The notes under the pieces are model-generated. The model had not been told where the DNA came from, made no database searches, and saw only the letters and a list, made by a program, of their open reading frames with translations. Made by a program: the position numbers and the translations under genes. This document shows, piece by piece, positions 7,040-13,939 of a stretch of DNA of 36,258 bases; the first letter of the stretch is position 1; each line of letters opens with the position of its first letter. The DNA lies in IMG/VR virus record IMGVR_UViG_3300020160_003070, positions 1 to 36,258 of that record, one strand, 5' to 3'. Source of the stretch: a virus.

Positions 7040-7376
7040 TGTTGTTACCTATAAGTTTAAATTTATAAACCCATAACCAAGGATTTGAATTAGCGATCGC
7101 CTTGCCATGCAGCATCTCGATCTCTGAGATATAAGAATCAATGGGAGACTTAAAAGAGTAATCTTCTGCCATGTAATCCCAATAACGATCCCAGTAATCG
7201 TCATACTCAATCCCTTCCGCGATCGCCGCCTCAGCCGTGATATCAAGCAATCGCTCTAACTTCACATCAACAATCTCAACCCAGTAACGGGCGAAAGATT
7301 TCAGCATGAAACGGGCGTTTTGTTTTGAGTATAAGCCAGTTTTGCGGTTGTTGATTTTTAAGTAGGAGTTACCCAC
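7032..7376 (-). CDS. ASCH-like protein, C-terminal part (split gene)
   Basis: The 114-residue frame starts with GTG at 7376 and contains RFMLKSFARYWVEIVDVKLE, LLDITAEAAIAEGIE and NPWLWVYKFKLI. That order, a beta strand with 'ExxDVxxERL', the 'DIT...AEGI' helix and the terminal 'NPWxWVxxF' strand, matches the C-terminal half of phage ASCH-domain proteins, a PUA-related fold thought to bind RNA or modified nucleic acid. The N-terminal half is in the neighbouring frame (7358-7606), overlapping by 19 bp. Either a frameshift has split the gene or two chains assemble. Confidence 0.65.
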   Translation of the reverse strand: MGNSYLKINNRKTGLYSKQNARFMLKSFARYWVEIVDVKLERLLDITAEAAIAEGIEYDDYWDRYWDYMAEDYSFKSPIDSYISEIEMLHGKAIANSNPWLWVYKFKLIGNNNG

Positions 7377-7606
7377 TTAGATTCTGGACTATGCCAAAAA
7401 TACTGAATATGCAGTTTTTTGTTTGTGTAATCTGCGCCAGCTAGGTTTTGCGTTGGCTCTGTTAGGTAGCAGCGATCGCCCACATTATACTTAGGCTTAT
7501 CACTGCCATTAGATAATCGCCGCGTTTCAGTCTTAGGATTAGGCGATCGCGGATCAACTATCGCGCAGAAGTTAGCTTCAGTCATGCCTAGCGGCGGTGT
7601 TTTCAT
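7358..7606 (-). CDS. ASCH-like protein, N-terminal part (split gene)
   Basis: The 82-residue product carries a KTETRRL segment, KYNVGDRCYLTEP and a final W-containing strand. These are the N-terminal ASCH features (the 'KTxTRR' helix start and 'YxVGDxxxxxE' strand). The frame stops right where the family normally continues, and the following frame supplies the rest. ATGA overlap with the upstream gene supports the start at 7606. No canonical slippery heptamer is visible in the 19-bp overlap, so programmed frameshifting is not supported directly. Confidence 0.6.
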   Translation of the reverse strand: MKTPPLGMTEANFCAIVDPRSPNPKTETRRLSNGSDKPKYNVGDRCYLTEPTQNLAGADYTNKKLHIQYFWHSPESKWVTPT

Positions 7607-7968
7607 GATGCTTCTCCCTTACGATATTTTTTTAAATTTTCAAAATTCCTGTCAATGACTTTTGAGGTGATTTCTGTTAATCGCTCCTCAGAAATCACGA
7701 TCATATTGTCAGCAAGTGGTAGATAAAATTCAGCATTACGCTCTGTGCAACGCTTGTCAAATCGCTCAAAATGGCTTAGATTCAGAATCTTTTCTTGCCA
7801 ATCGTCAAAGATACTTGGCTGAAGAAAAAATAAGCAATCATCATCTTTACTTATAGCAGTAGTGCATCTGTCATCCCTATCACTGCAATCAACCCAACAT
7901 GCAACCTTTTCGCCTTGCTGTATCAATTGCCATGCGCGGGCGTAGTCGCGACTGAGTTCGTAAATCAT
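7603..7968 (-). CDS. Protein sharing a head domain with the 956-1873 gene
   Basis: The 121-residue product begins MIYELSRDYARAWQLIQQGE and continues with KVACWVDCSD, a clear relative of the head of the coiled-coil protein at 956-1873 (both have LSxDYxxAW, LIQxGEKV and a W-D/Y motif, and both later have AxFxLPLAD/AQFLLPIPD). Here the coiled-coil tail is missing. Two copies of the same head in separate operons suggest a common partner. ATGA overlaps on both sides. Function unknown. Confidence 0.65.
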   Translation of the reverse strand: MIYELSRDYARAWQLIQQGEKVACWVDCSDRDDRCTTAISKDDDCLFFLQPSIFDDWQEKILNLSHFERFDKRCTERNAEFYLPLADNMIVISEERLTEITSKVIDRNFENLKKYRKGEAS

Positions 7969-8372
7969 GGATACACCTCTATAACTAGTTCCTTACTTTC
8001 TGGCAATGCGATCGCGCTATCAGGCACATCAACATAGAAATACTCACCATAGCGAGTATGTAGCGCTTTCCCGTCACGTTGTAGCTTAGCTTTGTTGATG
8101 TGGAATTTACCGCCCTTGTAAAAGTCTGGGAATAACTCCAAAATATCAAGCGGTATATTTTGCGATACCACGATTACTTCCATCGCAGTAGTTTTCACTA
8201 CAGGGCAAGGCTCGTACAAGGTTAGCCAAGTATCAGGGGTAGCTCCTCCTAACACATGGTATTTGAACGACAACGATAAGCCACGATTACCAGTGTTATA
8301 CCGTCGGGCGCGGTATAGGATCGTAAGGTTTTCGACAGAGTGTAGAACTTTTTGATTTTCTATTTGCTGCAT
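7965..8372 (-). CDS. Hypothetical soluble protein
   Basis: The start at 8372 is chosen because GAGAAGAG lies just upstream, while the alternative ATG at 8390 has its purine run touching the start codon. The 135-residue product is beta-rich, with ILYRARRYNTGNRGLSLSFK and GEYFYVDVPDSAIALPESKE. No known family is recognised. It is coupled to the next gene by ATGA. Confidence 0.55.
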   Translation of the reverse strand: MQQIENQKVLHSVENLTILYRARRYNTGNRGLSLSFKYHVLGGATPDTWLTLYEPCPVVKTTAMEVIVVSQNIPLDILELFPDFYKGGKFHINKAKLQRDGKALHTRYGEYFYVDVPDSAIALPESKELVIEVYP

Positions 8373-8599
8373 CTTCTTTCTCTTCTCCATTCCTTGATTT
8401 GACTTGGCATCTCAGTTAAAAACCATTTCCAGAATTTATAGATAACCCAAAAAGGAAATACAAACCAGCCAACTAAAAACCAATATAGATATGTCCCTGA
8501 GTAATTGTATTTACTTGAGTAATATTTACCGTCAGAAACAACCTTAATGATGCTGCCATAGGAAACCGCGATCACAAAAATCAAAACACCTTCAATCAT
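8360..8599 (-). CDS. Small membrane protein with two helices
   Basis: The 79-residue product has a first hydrophobic segment at residues 2-19 (IEGVLIFVIAVSYGSIIKV), a polar Tyr/Ser-rich loop, and a second at about 38-60 with aromatic residues (YWFLVGWFVFPFWVIYKFW), then a basic tail RRERRCSK. Function unknown; a role at the host membrane is likely. ATGA overlap with the regulator upstream. Confidence 0.6.
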   Translation of the reverse strand: MIEGVLIFVIAVSYGSIIKVVSDGKYYSSKYNYSGTYLYWFLVGWFVFPFWVIYKFWKWFLTEMPSQIKEWRRERRCSK

Positions 8600-8781
8600 G
8601 ATTTAGCCTCACCAGCCTTCATGATTGCGTCATACATTTCAGCGTTATCTACAATGCGATGGAAAGTCACAGCAAGACTTTCTTTGCCCCGCTTCAACCT
8701 CTTTAGCGCTTCCAGATCTTCCTCTTGGATAGATAGAGTCTTGCGAGCGCCGCGAATAATTTGTTTGGTTTCAATAGCCAT
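8596..8781 (-). CDS. Ribbon-helix-helix regulator at the head of the second minus operon
   Basis: The 61-residue product has the strand RKTLSIQEEDLEALKRLKRG followed by a helix ESLAVTFHRIVDNAEMYDAI, a ribbon-helix-helix pattern like CopG/VapB-type regulators. It is the first gene of the operon and its start codon touches the inverted repeat at 8784-8815, so it probably represses its own operon. No toxin-like partner is evident next to it. Confidence 0.6.
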   Translation of the reverse strand: MAIETKQIIRGARKTLSIQEEDLEALKRLKRGKESLAVTFHRIVDNAEMYDAIMKAGEAKS

Positions 8782-8783
8782 GT

Positions 8784-8815
8784 ATACCTTACTAATCAGT
8801 ACATTTATAAGGTAT
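8784..8815. promoter_or_regulatory. Operator-like inverted repeat ahead of the 8781 operon
   Basis: ATACCTTA (8784-8791) and TAAGGTAT (8808-8815) are exact inverted copies 16 bp apart, immediately upstream of the minus-strand regulator gene and 55 bp from the divergent plus-strand promoter at 8870. This spacing would let a dimer or tetramer of the ribbon-helix-helix protein control both directions. Confidence 0.6.
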
Positions 8816-8869
8816 CATACTTTGAGTAAAAAAGAATATTTATTTTAATGTTTTATTTTGAGTTATTCG

Positions 8870-8878
8870 TGCTATAGT
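8870..8878 (+). promoter_or_regulatory. Extended -10 promoter of the plus-strand 8921 operon
   Basis: TGCTATAGT matches an extended -10 element (TGn plus TATAGT) 43 bp before the 8921 start. No good TTGACA box is placed 17 bp ahead, in keeping with extended -10 promoters. The leader then contains AGCAAAGGTAACGC, with AAAGG as ribosome binding site. Confidence 0.5.
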
Positions 8879-8920
8879 ATTTACAGTTAAGAAAACACAA
8901 GCAAGCAAAGGTAACGCATC

Positions 8921-9385
8921 ATGATCAGCAAAGCAGTAAAGAAAATCGCAAACGATAACGGGTTCGACTTCTATGTTTCTGGCTTAGGGTACAGACAATC
9001 AGCGCAAATCACCACATTGGGAGATAAGCCCCAAGCGGTAAGCCGTTGCAGCAATAATTCTAAGGACGCATTGCAAGCTATCAACACTCTGATCGCACAG
9101 CGCAAACTTGACGCTAAATCCGATGATGCGATCGCCACTGAATCCGAGCAAGCCATCAGCGATTTACTTCCCCCTGTCGTCACTATCTGCGAAACCGTAG
9201 CTGAGCAAGCTTATCAAGAGCTTTTACCAGTTATTGATCAATGGGAGCTAGATCGCGCCGCTCGTATCGCAGCTCAAGGCGCATACACAGCCGATGATTT
9301 TGCATCTACCTACACAAGGCGCGATGATTTTGGTGATGACGCTTTTGTGTTTAGCGCTCGTTACGGTTGCGGAGCATTAATCTAA
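8921..9385 (+). CDS. Hypothetical protein, first gene of plus-strand operon
   Basis: The 154-residue product (MISKAVKKIANDNGFDFYVS...) has a mixed alpha/beta N-terminal half with DFYVSGLGYRQSAQITTLGD, a long central helix, and a polar tail with repeated DD pairs (DDFASTYTRRDDFGDDAF). No family is recognised. The stop overlaps the next start (TAATG). Confidence 0.65.
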   Translation: MISKAVKKIANDNGFDFYVSGLGYRQSAQITTLGDKPQAVSRCSNNSKDALQAINTLIAQRKLDAKSDDAIATESEQAISDLLPPVVTICETVAEQAYQELLPVIDQWELDRAARIAAQGAYTADDFASTYTRRDDFGDDAFVFSARYGCGALI

Positions 9386-9540
9386 TGTACCAACCATTGC
9401 AACAAGTCCTTTACCAAGGCGCGATCGCCACAATCGTTGATACACTCCCTAGCGTAATTGGATACGATTATTTGATCCATTGCAGTAACGGAGTCCAAAG
9501 ACCAGTCACACATGATGAGCTAACGGAGATAGAAGTATGA
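9385..9540 (+). CDS. 51-residue hypothetical protein
   Basis: The product begins MYQPLQQVLYQGAIATIVDT and ends VTHDELTEIEV. It looks like a small soluble alpha/beta peptide. The ATG shares an A with the upstream stop (TAATG) and its own stop overlaps the next start (ATGA), so it sits firmly in the operon. No family recognised. Confidence 0.5.
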   Translation: MYQPLQQVLYQGAIATIVDTLPSVIGYDYLIHCSNGVQRPVTHDELTEIEV

Positions 9541-9644
9541 CTCCATACGACTATCTCCATCAGCAAATGCTTTACTGGCTTTGCGTCGCATTCTTATCGC
9601 CTATTATTTGGGCGATCGCTATTAACATTAATCCGCACAGGTGA
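9537..9644 (+). CDS. 35-residue single-pass membrane peptide
   Basis: The product MTPYDYLHQQMLYWLCVAFL... has one membrane helix at about residues 12-29 and a short C-terminal NPHR. It overlaps the upstream gene by ATGA; the next gene follows seven bases later. Confidence 0.45.
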   Translation: MTPYDYLHQQMLYWLCVAFLSPIIWAIAININPHR

Positions 9645-9650
9645 AACATC

Positions 9651-9917
9651 ATGAGATTAGAAAAAGTTGGAGCTGAATATAAGCGTAAGTTCAATTTAGG
9701 CAACTACGAAGCAGCAGATATCGGCGCTATTATTTGGGCTAGTTGCGATGAAGGTGATGACATTGGCGAAGTGTTTGACACCTTATTTGAAGTAGCTAAG
9801 GAAACAGTTAAAATCAACGTTCCACCAAGCTACAAAAAACACACTCCAGACTATACAGAATCGTTTACTAAGTACGGTCAAAAAGTTGATAAATCTGAGC
9901 TAGAGAGTGAACAATAA
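9651..9917 (+). CDS. Hypothetical acidic protein
   Basis: The 88-residue product (MRLEKVGAEYKRKFNLGNYE...) has a strand FNLGNYEAADIGAIIWASCD, an acidic helix DEGDDIGEVFDTLFEVAKE and a polar tail. It is upstream of the 10523 gene with a possible single-strand-binding shape, so a DNA metabolism role is possible but unproven. Overlaps the next ATG (TAATG). Confidence 0.55.
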   Translation: MRLEKVGAEYKRKFNLGNYEAADIGAIIWASCDEGDDIGEVFDTLFEVAKETVKINVPPSYKKHTPDYTESFTKYGQKVDKSELESEQ

Positions 9918-10441
9918 TGACTTTACCATCGGCATCAGCCGTACTAAAAACAGAAATCAGCACCTTAAATGATGCGATCATTTCATTAAAAAAAGAATTA
10001 GCAATTACTGAATCAGCGGATTTAGGGTTTGAGTTAGCTATCTTAGGCGATCGCTTAGTCGTTATGTCAGATCCTTTATCCCGTCATGGATGGGAGGTTA
10101 CTGCATACATTGGATTTGCAACTAAAAAAGATGCTAATGCAATGATTGATCGCTTTACTAAAAGCGCTTACGAGTGCAAAAAAACTAACAAACCTATTCC
10201 ATTTCTATTTATGGAGTTAAGAGAATCAGAAAGAGTTTTTGAGGGTAAATGGGAACTTAAAATTATTGATCTTCACCAATCGTTAATTAATAAGCTCTGC
10301 AAGGAGTTTGGATACGCTATCAGGAATAATGCCCCTGTTGAATCAGTACCAATTATAGAACCTCAAAAACCCTTGTCTAAAGAAGAAATAGAAGACATTC
10401 AAGATTTGGTTGCAATTGCCCAAAAAGCAACTATCAATTAA
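9917..10441 (+). CDS. Hypothetical protein with N-terminal coiled coil
   Basis: The 174-residue product has a coiled coil at residues 8-32, then a mixed alpha/beta region with LAILGDRLVVMSDPLSRHGW, and a helical C-terminus with EEIEDIQDLVAIAQKA. No family is recognised. Context is between two probable early DNA-metabolism genes. Confidence 0.6.
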   Translation: MTLPSASAVLKTEISTLNDAIISLKKELAITESADLGFELAILGDRLVVMSDPLSRHGWEVTAYIGFATKKDANAMIDRFTKSAYECKKTNKPIPFLFMELRESERVFEGKWELKIIDLHQSLINKLCKEFGYAIRNNAPVESVPIIEPQKPLSKEEIEDIQDLVAIAQKATIN

Positions 10442-10522
10442 ATCAGCGATCGCCATCCTCGCAGTATTTTGGCGATTGCATTGGCTCAATACAGAGTCAT
10501 TTATTTACAAGGAATAATTATT

Positions 10523-11083
10523 ATGGCGAAAGCTAAAGAGCAATTCACGGAAGCGTCTGAAACAGATTTGATGGCAATGTACGAAGCTAATCAATCTGAA
10601 TCCTCGGAATTAGCAGTAAGTGCCCCCTCACCATTGCTAAACGATAAAGACAAAGATACTAGCTTGCTTTCTTTCCCTGTTGTTGTTCCTCTTGTTAATC
10701 TTGCTAACGTGCTAAACACCTTAGACGAAATTGACAGCTACGATGAAGGAATGAGCTTCACACCTCGTTACAAAGAATTTGAGGATGGGGATAAAGAGAT
10801 CCCTCATCGCATTGTATTCATGGGATTCAAGAGCATTCAAAAAAATGAATCTGGCGAACTCAAGGAGATTAAGTGCATTACATGGTTAGAGCGTAAAGAT
10901 GATGGCTCTGTAGATGCCTACATGAACGGCGGCGCGATCTTGATTAATGCTTTTGAAGGAGCAACTTCGGGCGAACCTTATCAAATCACTTTCTTGGGGC
11001 GCAAAAAAACAGGATCTGGAAACTACGTCAAAGATTTTAAAGTTGTTTCCCTTCGAGTCCCTAAGCAACTTCCTAACCACTAA
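10523..11083 (+). CDS. Probable single-strand-DNA-binding-like or replication accessory protein
   Basis: The start at 10523 is used because AAGGAATAATTATT places a ribosome binding site before it; a longer frame from 10469 lacks one. The 186-residue product has a disordered acidic head (residues 1-50), then a beta-rich core with FTPRYKEFEDGDKEIPHRIV, FMGFKSIQK, KCITWLERKDDG and YQITFLGRKKTGSGNYVKDF. The alternating strands and the GxYxKDF-type end resemble OB-fold ssDNA-binding or phage recombination accessory proteins, but no signature motif is conclusive. Followed by a GGCGGC/GCCGCC hairpin at 11096-11112. Confidence 0.5.
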   Translation: MAKAKEQFTEASETDLMAMYEANQSESSELAVSAPSPLLNDKDKDTSLLSFPVVVPLVNLANVLNTLDEIDSYDEGMSFTPRYKEFEDGDKEIPHRIVFMGFKSIQKNESGELKEIKCITWLERKDDGSVDAYMNGGAILINAFEGATSGEPYQITFLGRKKTGSGNYVKDFKVVSLRVPKQLPNH

Positions 11084-11120
11084 CCCACACTCACAGGCGG
11101 CGCAATGCCGCCTAAACATT

Positions 11121-11183
11121 ATGCAAGAACTACTACAACAAGTTCTATACCTCACTATTAAGATTGCGGTTGCGAGGAGTTAA
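11121..11183 (+). CDS. Possible 20-residue leader peptide
   Basis: The frame encodes MQELLQQVLYLTIKIAVARS, an amphipathic helix. It lies between the GGCGGC hairpin and a following ATG at 11186, whose ribosome binding site (GAGGAG) is inside its last codons. It may only be a translational coupling leader. Confidence 0.3.
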   Translation: MQELLQQVLYLTIKIAVARS

Positions 11184-11185
11184 TT

Positions 11186-11284
11186 ATGATCGGAGTATCT
11201 ATTTTTACTGTGATTTGTTGTCTAGCGTCTTTATGTATTTCTTGTTTTACCCTTGGCTACACTATTGGAAAAAGAAGCAGATGA
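11186..11284 (+). CDS. 32-residue cysteine-rich membrane peptide
   Basis: The product MIGVSIFTVICCLASLCISC... is a single membrane helix with four cysteines and a GKRSR basic end. GAGGAG lies eight bases ahead and the stop overlaps the next ATG (ATGA). Function unknown. Confidence 0.5.
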   Translation: MIGVSIFTVICCLASLCISCFTLGYTIGKRSR

Positions 11285-11562
11285 GCGATAAGAAATTTAA
11301 GCTTATCCGCACCATCCGCAAAGATGAAGATGTAACCAAGCTAACAGCAAGGCTTGACATATTGCGTCTTATGATGGAACGCCATCAGACCGACAATCCT
11401 GATTACGATTATGCGATCGTAGATGAACAAGGCAACCCCGCCGAACTAGCCGATTTTCTTGAATCAGAGCTAGCTCATCCCGTGGCTAAGGCTAAGCGGG
11501 TGAAAGAAGAGAAGAAAGAGCAGTACAAAAAGGAAGTAATTAAGAGGTTGAAGCGATGCTAA
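11281..11562 (+). CDS. Hypothetical charged protein
   Basis: The 93-residue product begins MSDKKFKLIRTIRKDEDVTK and ends in a highly basic helix (EEKKEQYKKEVIKRLKRC). The middle has DYDYAIVDEQGNPAELADFL. The ATGA overlap at 11281-11284 supports this start over a frame beginning at 11164. A nucleic-acid-binding tail is plausible; family unknown. Confidence 0.6.
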   Translation: MSDKKFKLIRTIRKDEDVTKLTARLDILRLMMERHQTDNPDYDYAIVDEQGNPAELADFLESELAHPVAKAKRVKEEKKEQYKKEVIKRLKRC

Positions 11563-11837
11563 GTACAATCAAAGTGTCTGTTACCGCCGCACACATCGCC
11601 GCCGCAAAGTATCCTAGTAAGTCACCATTAGCTCTTGCCCTGCGAGAGATATATTCCGAGAATGTTCACGTCACTCAACACTTTGCATATATCGGTAACA
11701 AGGTTTATCAGCTACCAGAATCAGCGATCGCATCAGAGCGTTGTTTTGATTATTTAGCAAAAGGCGGTTCTAGCCAAGGTGAGATTGCTGAGAATATTTT
11801 TGCTTACGAGTGCGAGCTAGTGGAGTTGGTGCAGTGA
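11556..11837 (+). CDS. Hypothetical protein upstream of the methyltransferase
   Basis: The 93-residue product (MLSTIKVSVTAAHIAAAKYP...) contains SKSPLALALREIYSENVHVT and ends FAYECELVELVQ. The pattern resembles the small phage proteins often encoded beside DNA methyltransferases, without a recognised domain. Its stop overlaps the GTG start of the methyltransferase (GTGA). Confidence 0.6.
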   Translation: MLSTIKVSVTAAHIAAAKYPSKSPLALALREIYSENVHVTQHFAYIGNKVYQLPESAIASERCFDYLAKGGSSQGEIAENIFAYECELVELVQ

Positions 11838-12754
11838 GTAAAAAAACATTTACTGATTTGTTCGCAGGAGGAGGAGGCGTGGCGATAGGAGCGATCGCCG
11901 CAGGACTAGAACCAAGTGAATCAGTGGAATACGATCCTGCGATCGCTGAAGTTCACAAGGCAAATATAAACGGCAAAATGCATGTTGCCAATATCCTTGA
12001 TTGCGATCCGTATCGCTTTGAAAAGCCTGATATCCTTCACGCTAGCCCAGTCTGTAAGCAATTCAGCACAGCTAATGCAAACAAAGGCGAAGCTCAGCTT
12101 GATATCGATTGCGCCCGAAAGGTTGCAGAATTTATCCAAGTGCTACAGCCTAAGCATTTTACTCTTGAGAATGTAGAAGCTTACCGCAAATCTAAAAGCT
12201 TTCATTTGATTGTTGAAATGCTTCATAAGCTTGGATATTTCTGTAATTGGCAAGTACTTAACGCTGCTGATTTTGGAGTCCCTCAAAGTCGCCGCCGATT
12301 AATTCTAATCGCTGTTAAAGACGGCTTTATCCCATCATTACCGCCAAAAGAAAAGCATATCGGATGGTATGAGGCGATCGCTGATAAAGTCCATGATTTA
12401 CCTGATAGTCAGCTTGCAGAATGGCAGTGGAAAAGAATCCCAAAAATGTTTAATTCCATCAACGCAATCCTAATCGAAAACACAGGCGCACGAAGCGATC
12501 GCGAACTCCAAACGCGAGAAGCAACAGAGCCATGTTGGACATTACGAGCGATGGGTCAAGATGGGCATTATCACAGAGCTAATGCTTTGCTAAATGCTCG
12601 TATCGTAGCTCTAGACATTGCTTGCTTAGCTCGTTTACAGTCGTTTCCTGATAACTATCAGTGGAGTGGCAAAAAGTCGTTAGACGGCAAAATTATCGGT
12701 AACTCAGTACCACCCCTGATGTATCAAAAGATTTTGCAATCGATCATTCAATAG
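11834..12754 (+). CDS. DNA (cytosine-5) methyltransferase
   Basis: The enzyme transfers a methyl group from S-adenosylmethionine to carbon 5 of cytosine in a DNA target. Motifs appear in order: I, DLFAGGGGVAIG near residue 8; IV, ASPVCKQFS with the catalytic cysteine near 72; VI, LENV near 110; VIII, QSRRR near 150; X, GNSVPP near 288. The 306-residue length suits a single-specificity enzyme. GTG at 11834 is chosen because GGAG lies eight bases ahead and GTGA overlaps the previous stop. No restriction partner is adjacent, so it is an orphan enzyme, probably protecting the element's DNA, perhaps at HIP1-type GCGATCGC/CGATCG sites; the target is inference. Confidence 0.9.
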   Translation: MSKKTFTDLFAGGGGVAIGAIAAGLEPSESVEYDPAIAEVHKANINGKMHVANILDCDPYRFEKPDILHASPVCKQFSTANANKGEAQLDIDCARKVAEFIQVLQPKHFTLENVEAYRKSKSFHLIVEMLHKLGYFCNWQVLNAADFGVPQSRRRLILIAVKDGFIPSLPPKEKHIGWYEAIADKVHDLPDSQLAEWQWKRIPKMFNSINAILIENTGARSDRELQTREATEPCWTLRAMGQDGHYHRANALLNARIVALDIACLARLQSFPDNYQWSGKKSLDGKIIGNSVPPLMYQKILQSIIQ

Positions 12755-12782
12755 TCCCCAATTGTAACCAAATATTAAGATT

Positions 12783-12833
12783 AAACCTTATCCCTATGAA
12801 TTGATTGACATTCAAAAGGATAGGGTTTATATT
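12783..12833 (+). promoter_or_regulatory. Strong promoter overlapped by an inverted repeat operator
   Basis: TTGACA (12805-12810), 17-bp spacer, TATATT (12828-12833). An inverted repeat, AAACCTTATCC (12783-12793) and GGATAGGGTTT (12818-12828), brackets the -35 box with one mismatch. The spacer holds TCAAAAGGATAG, nearly the same 12-mer as in the promoter at 14935-14963. The transcript covers 12894 to about 13840. Confidence 0.7.
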
Positions 12834-12893
12834 TGTATTCATGGCTGAGAGAGAAAGCCGCAAACACAAGTAACACAAAGGAGATAACGCATC

Positions 12894-13052
12894 ATGGACA
12901 ACTTGTTAGAAATTTACTATTCAATTCTTTTTGGCTTTTGGCAAGTGAAACAAAATTTTAGCTGGTGGCTATTTTGTATGAGTTTTTCTTCTTATGATTC
13001 TCGCAATCGTTTAATTGCTCATTTATGGGAAAAGCTAAGCGACTATGACTAA
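12894..13052 (+). CDS. 52-residue aromatic membrane-associated protein
   Basis: The product begins MDNLLEIYYSILFGFWQVKQ and contains a second hydrophobic patch with WWLFCMSF. Ribosome binding site AAAGGAG lies 9 bases ahead of the ATG. The 3' end overlaps the next gene by eight bases. Function unknown. Confidence 0.5.
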   Translation: MDNLLEIYYSILFGFWQVKQNFSWWLFCMSFSSYDSRNRLIAHLWEKLSDYD

Positions 13053-13227
13053 ATCCAAAGGCATCGGACGAGGCGGCGCTAGACCAAACACTGGTAAAGC
13101 AAAAACCTTTTTCCGATTCAAAGCCATTCCTGAGAATCTATCACTGCTTAACAATTGGAAAGAGCTAGGCTACGAATCGCGAGATGATTTAATCAATCAA
13201 GCTATTTTGCTTTTGCTACTTCATTAA
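13045..13227 (+). CDS. Small DNA-binding-like protein (GGARPNTG head)
   Basis: The 60-residue product starts with the basic RGGARPNTGKAKTFFRFK segment that is common at the beginning of small phage regulators and terminase-associated proteins, then has two helices (IPENLSLLNNWKELGYES and RDDLINQAILLLLLH), consistent with a ribbon-helix-helix fold. It overlaps the preceding gene. Confidence 0.5.
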   Translation: MTKSKGIGRGGARPNTGKAKTFFRFKAIPENLSLLNNWKELGYESRDDLINQAILLLLLH

Positions 13228-13230
13228 AAA

Positions 13231-13262
13231 TCAGCGATCGCCCCATGACAAGCGATCGCTGA
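13231..13262. repeat. Inverted HIP1 pair forming a hairpin after the small regulator
   Basis: TCAGCGATCG (13231-13240) and CGATCGCTGA (13253-13262) form a 10-bp stem with a 12-base loop. There is no U-run, so it is not a typical terminator; it may instead act as an RNA-stability element. Confidence 0.5.
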
Positions 13263-13294
13263 AACCCGACTGCATTTCTACCAAATATTAAACC

Positions 13295-13600
13295 ATGAAA
13301 TATCTACTAATCCTCGCATTGCTTTCTATTTCCACCCCTGCGATCGCTGCAACTACACTGACACCCCCAGCAACGAGTGAACCATGCACGACTATTCAGC
13401 TACCCAGTGGCGGTACTATGTGCGCTCCTAAGCTTTCACAACGCCGTAATGCAGCGCCCAAAATGGTAAAACTAGGCGACACTATTAGAACTCAATATGA
13501 AACCGATGCTAAACGCCTATGCCACTCATGGGGTGGTACTCATTTGATTCCGCTTCCAGACGAAGAAAAAGCATGGGATTGTTTCAAGGAGGCAAAATGA
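13295..13600 (+). CDS. Secreted small protein with four cysteines
   Basis: The 101-residue product has a standard signal peptide (MKYLLILALLSISTPAIA, cleavage after AIA at residue 18). The mature part has four cysteines (EPCTT, TMCAP, RLCHS, WDCFK), enough for two disulfides in the periplasm, thylakoid lumen or outside the cell. No enzyme motif is visible. Secreted cystine-bearing proteins are rare in small phage operons; adhesion, lysis or surface exclusion are all possible. Confidence 0.65.
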   Translation: MKYLLILALLSISTPAIAATTLTPPATSEPCTTIQLPSGGTMCAPKLSQRRNAAPKMVKLGDTIRTQYETDAKRLCHSWGGTHLIPLPDEEKAWDCFKEAK

Positions 13601-13800
13601 CTGACCTAACCCGCCTATACGCATTGACTGACGAAATGAAATACGCAGCCCAAAACAAGGGTTTAGACGAAAGAGCGTTACGCGCTCAATTGATTGAACT
13701 ACGCAGCAAAATCAACCGCGAGCTAGCGGCGATCGTTGTTACTAACTGCGATAATAAAAGTGTTAAGTCACAGAACCACTGCCATGAAAATGAAACCTAA
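13597..13800 (+). CDS. Hypothetical helical protein
   Basis: The 67-residue product starts MTDLTRLYALTDEMKYAAQN. The ATG at 13597 is preceded by a full AAGGAGG and overlaps the preceding stop (ATGA), so the longer frame from 13519 is rejected. The first 50 residues are helical, the tail is polar with two cysteines and HCHENET. Confidence 0.6.
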   Translation: MTDLTRLYALTDEMKYAAQNKGLDERALRAQLIELRSKINRELAAIVVTNCDNKSVKSQNHCHENET

Positions 13801-13840
13801 GCCCAAAGGTAGTAAGCCCAAGCCTAAGCCTTATAAGTAA
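13784..13840 (+). CDS. 18-residue Lys-Pro peptide
   Basis: The frame encodes MKMKPKPKGSKPKPKPYK, +9 or more in charge, immediately before a strong terminator. Its ATG overlaps the end of the preceding gene. It is either a genuine tiny polycation or chance coding in repetitive DNA; its regular Lys-Pro alternation and placement at the operon end favour real coding, weakly. Confidence 0.35.
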   Translation: MKMKPKPKGSKPKPKPYK

Positions 13841-13843
13841 GCA

Positions 13844-13880
13844 AAAAGAGAGAGCGATCGCAATGATCGCTCTCTCTTTT
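13844..13880 (+). terminator. Terminator of the 12894-13840 transcript
   Basis: AAAAGAGAGAGCGATC (13844-13859) pairs perfectly with GATCGCTCTCTCTTTT (13865-13880) over a 5-base loop. Runs of A and T at the ends make it usable in both directions, including for the converging minus-strand gene ending at 13940. Confidence 0.85.
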
Positions 13881-13939
13881 GGTTGTGGGTTATTAATTAA
13901 TCCAAAGTTGCTCCGATCACGATTGTTTCCCTCAAAAAA

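Noticed and set aside
10886-11155. Minus-strand 89-codon frame opposite the ssDNA-binding-like gene
   Set aside because: It is antisense to a well-supported gene and cysteine/arginine-rich as expected of a shadow frame.
11164-11281. N-terminal extension of the 11281 gene
   Set aside because: It overlaps the 32-residue membrane peptide frame, which has its own GAGGAG site, and the ATGA junction supports the shorter start.
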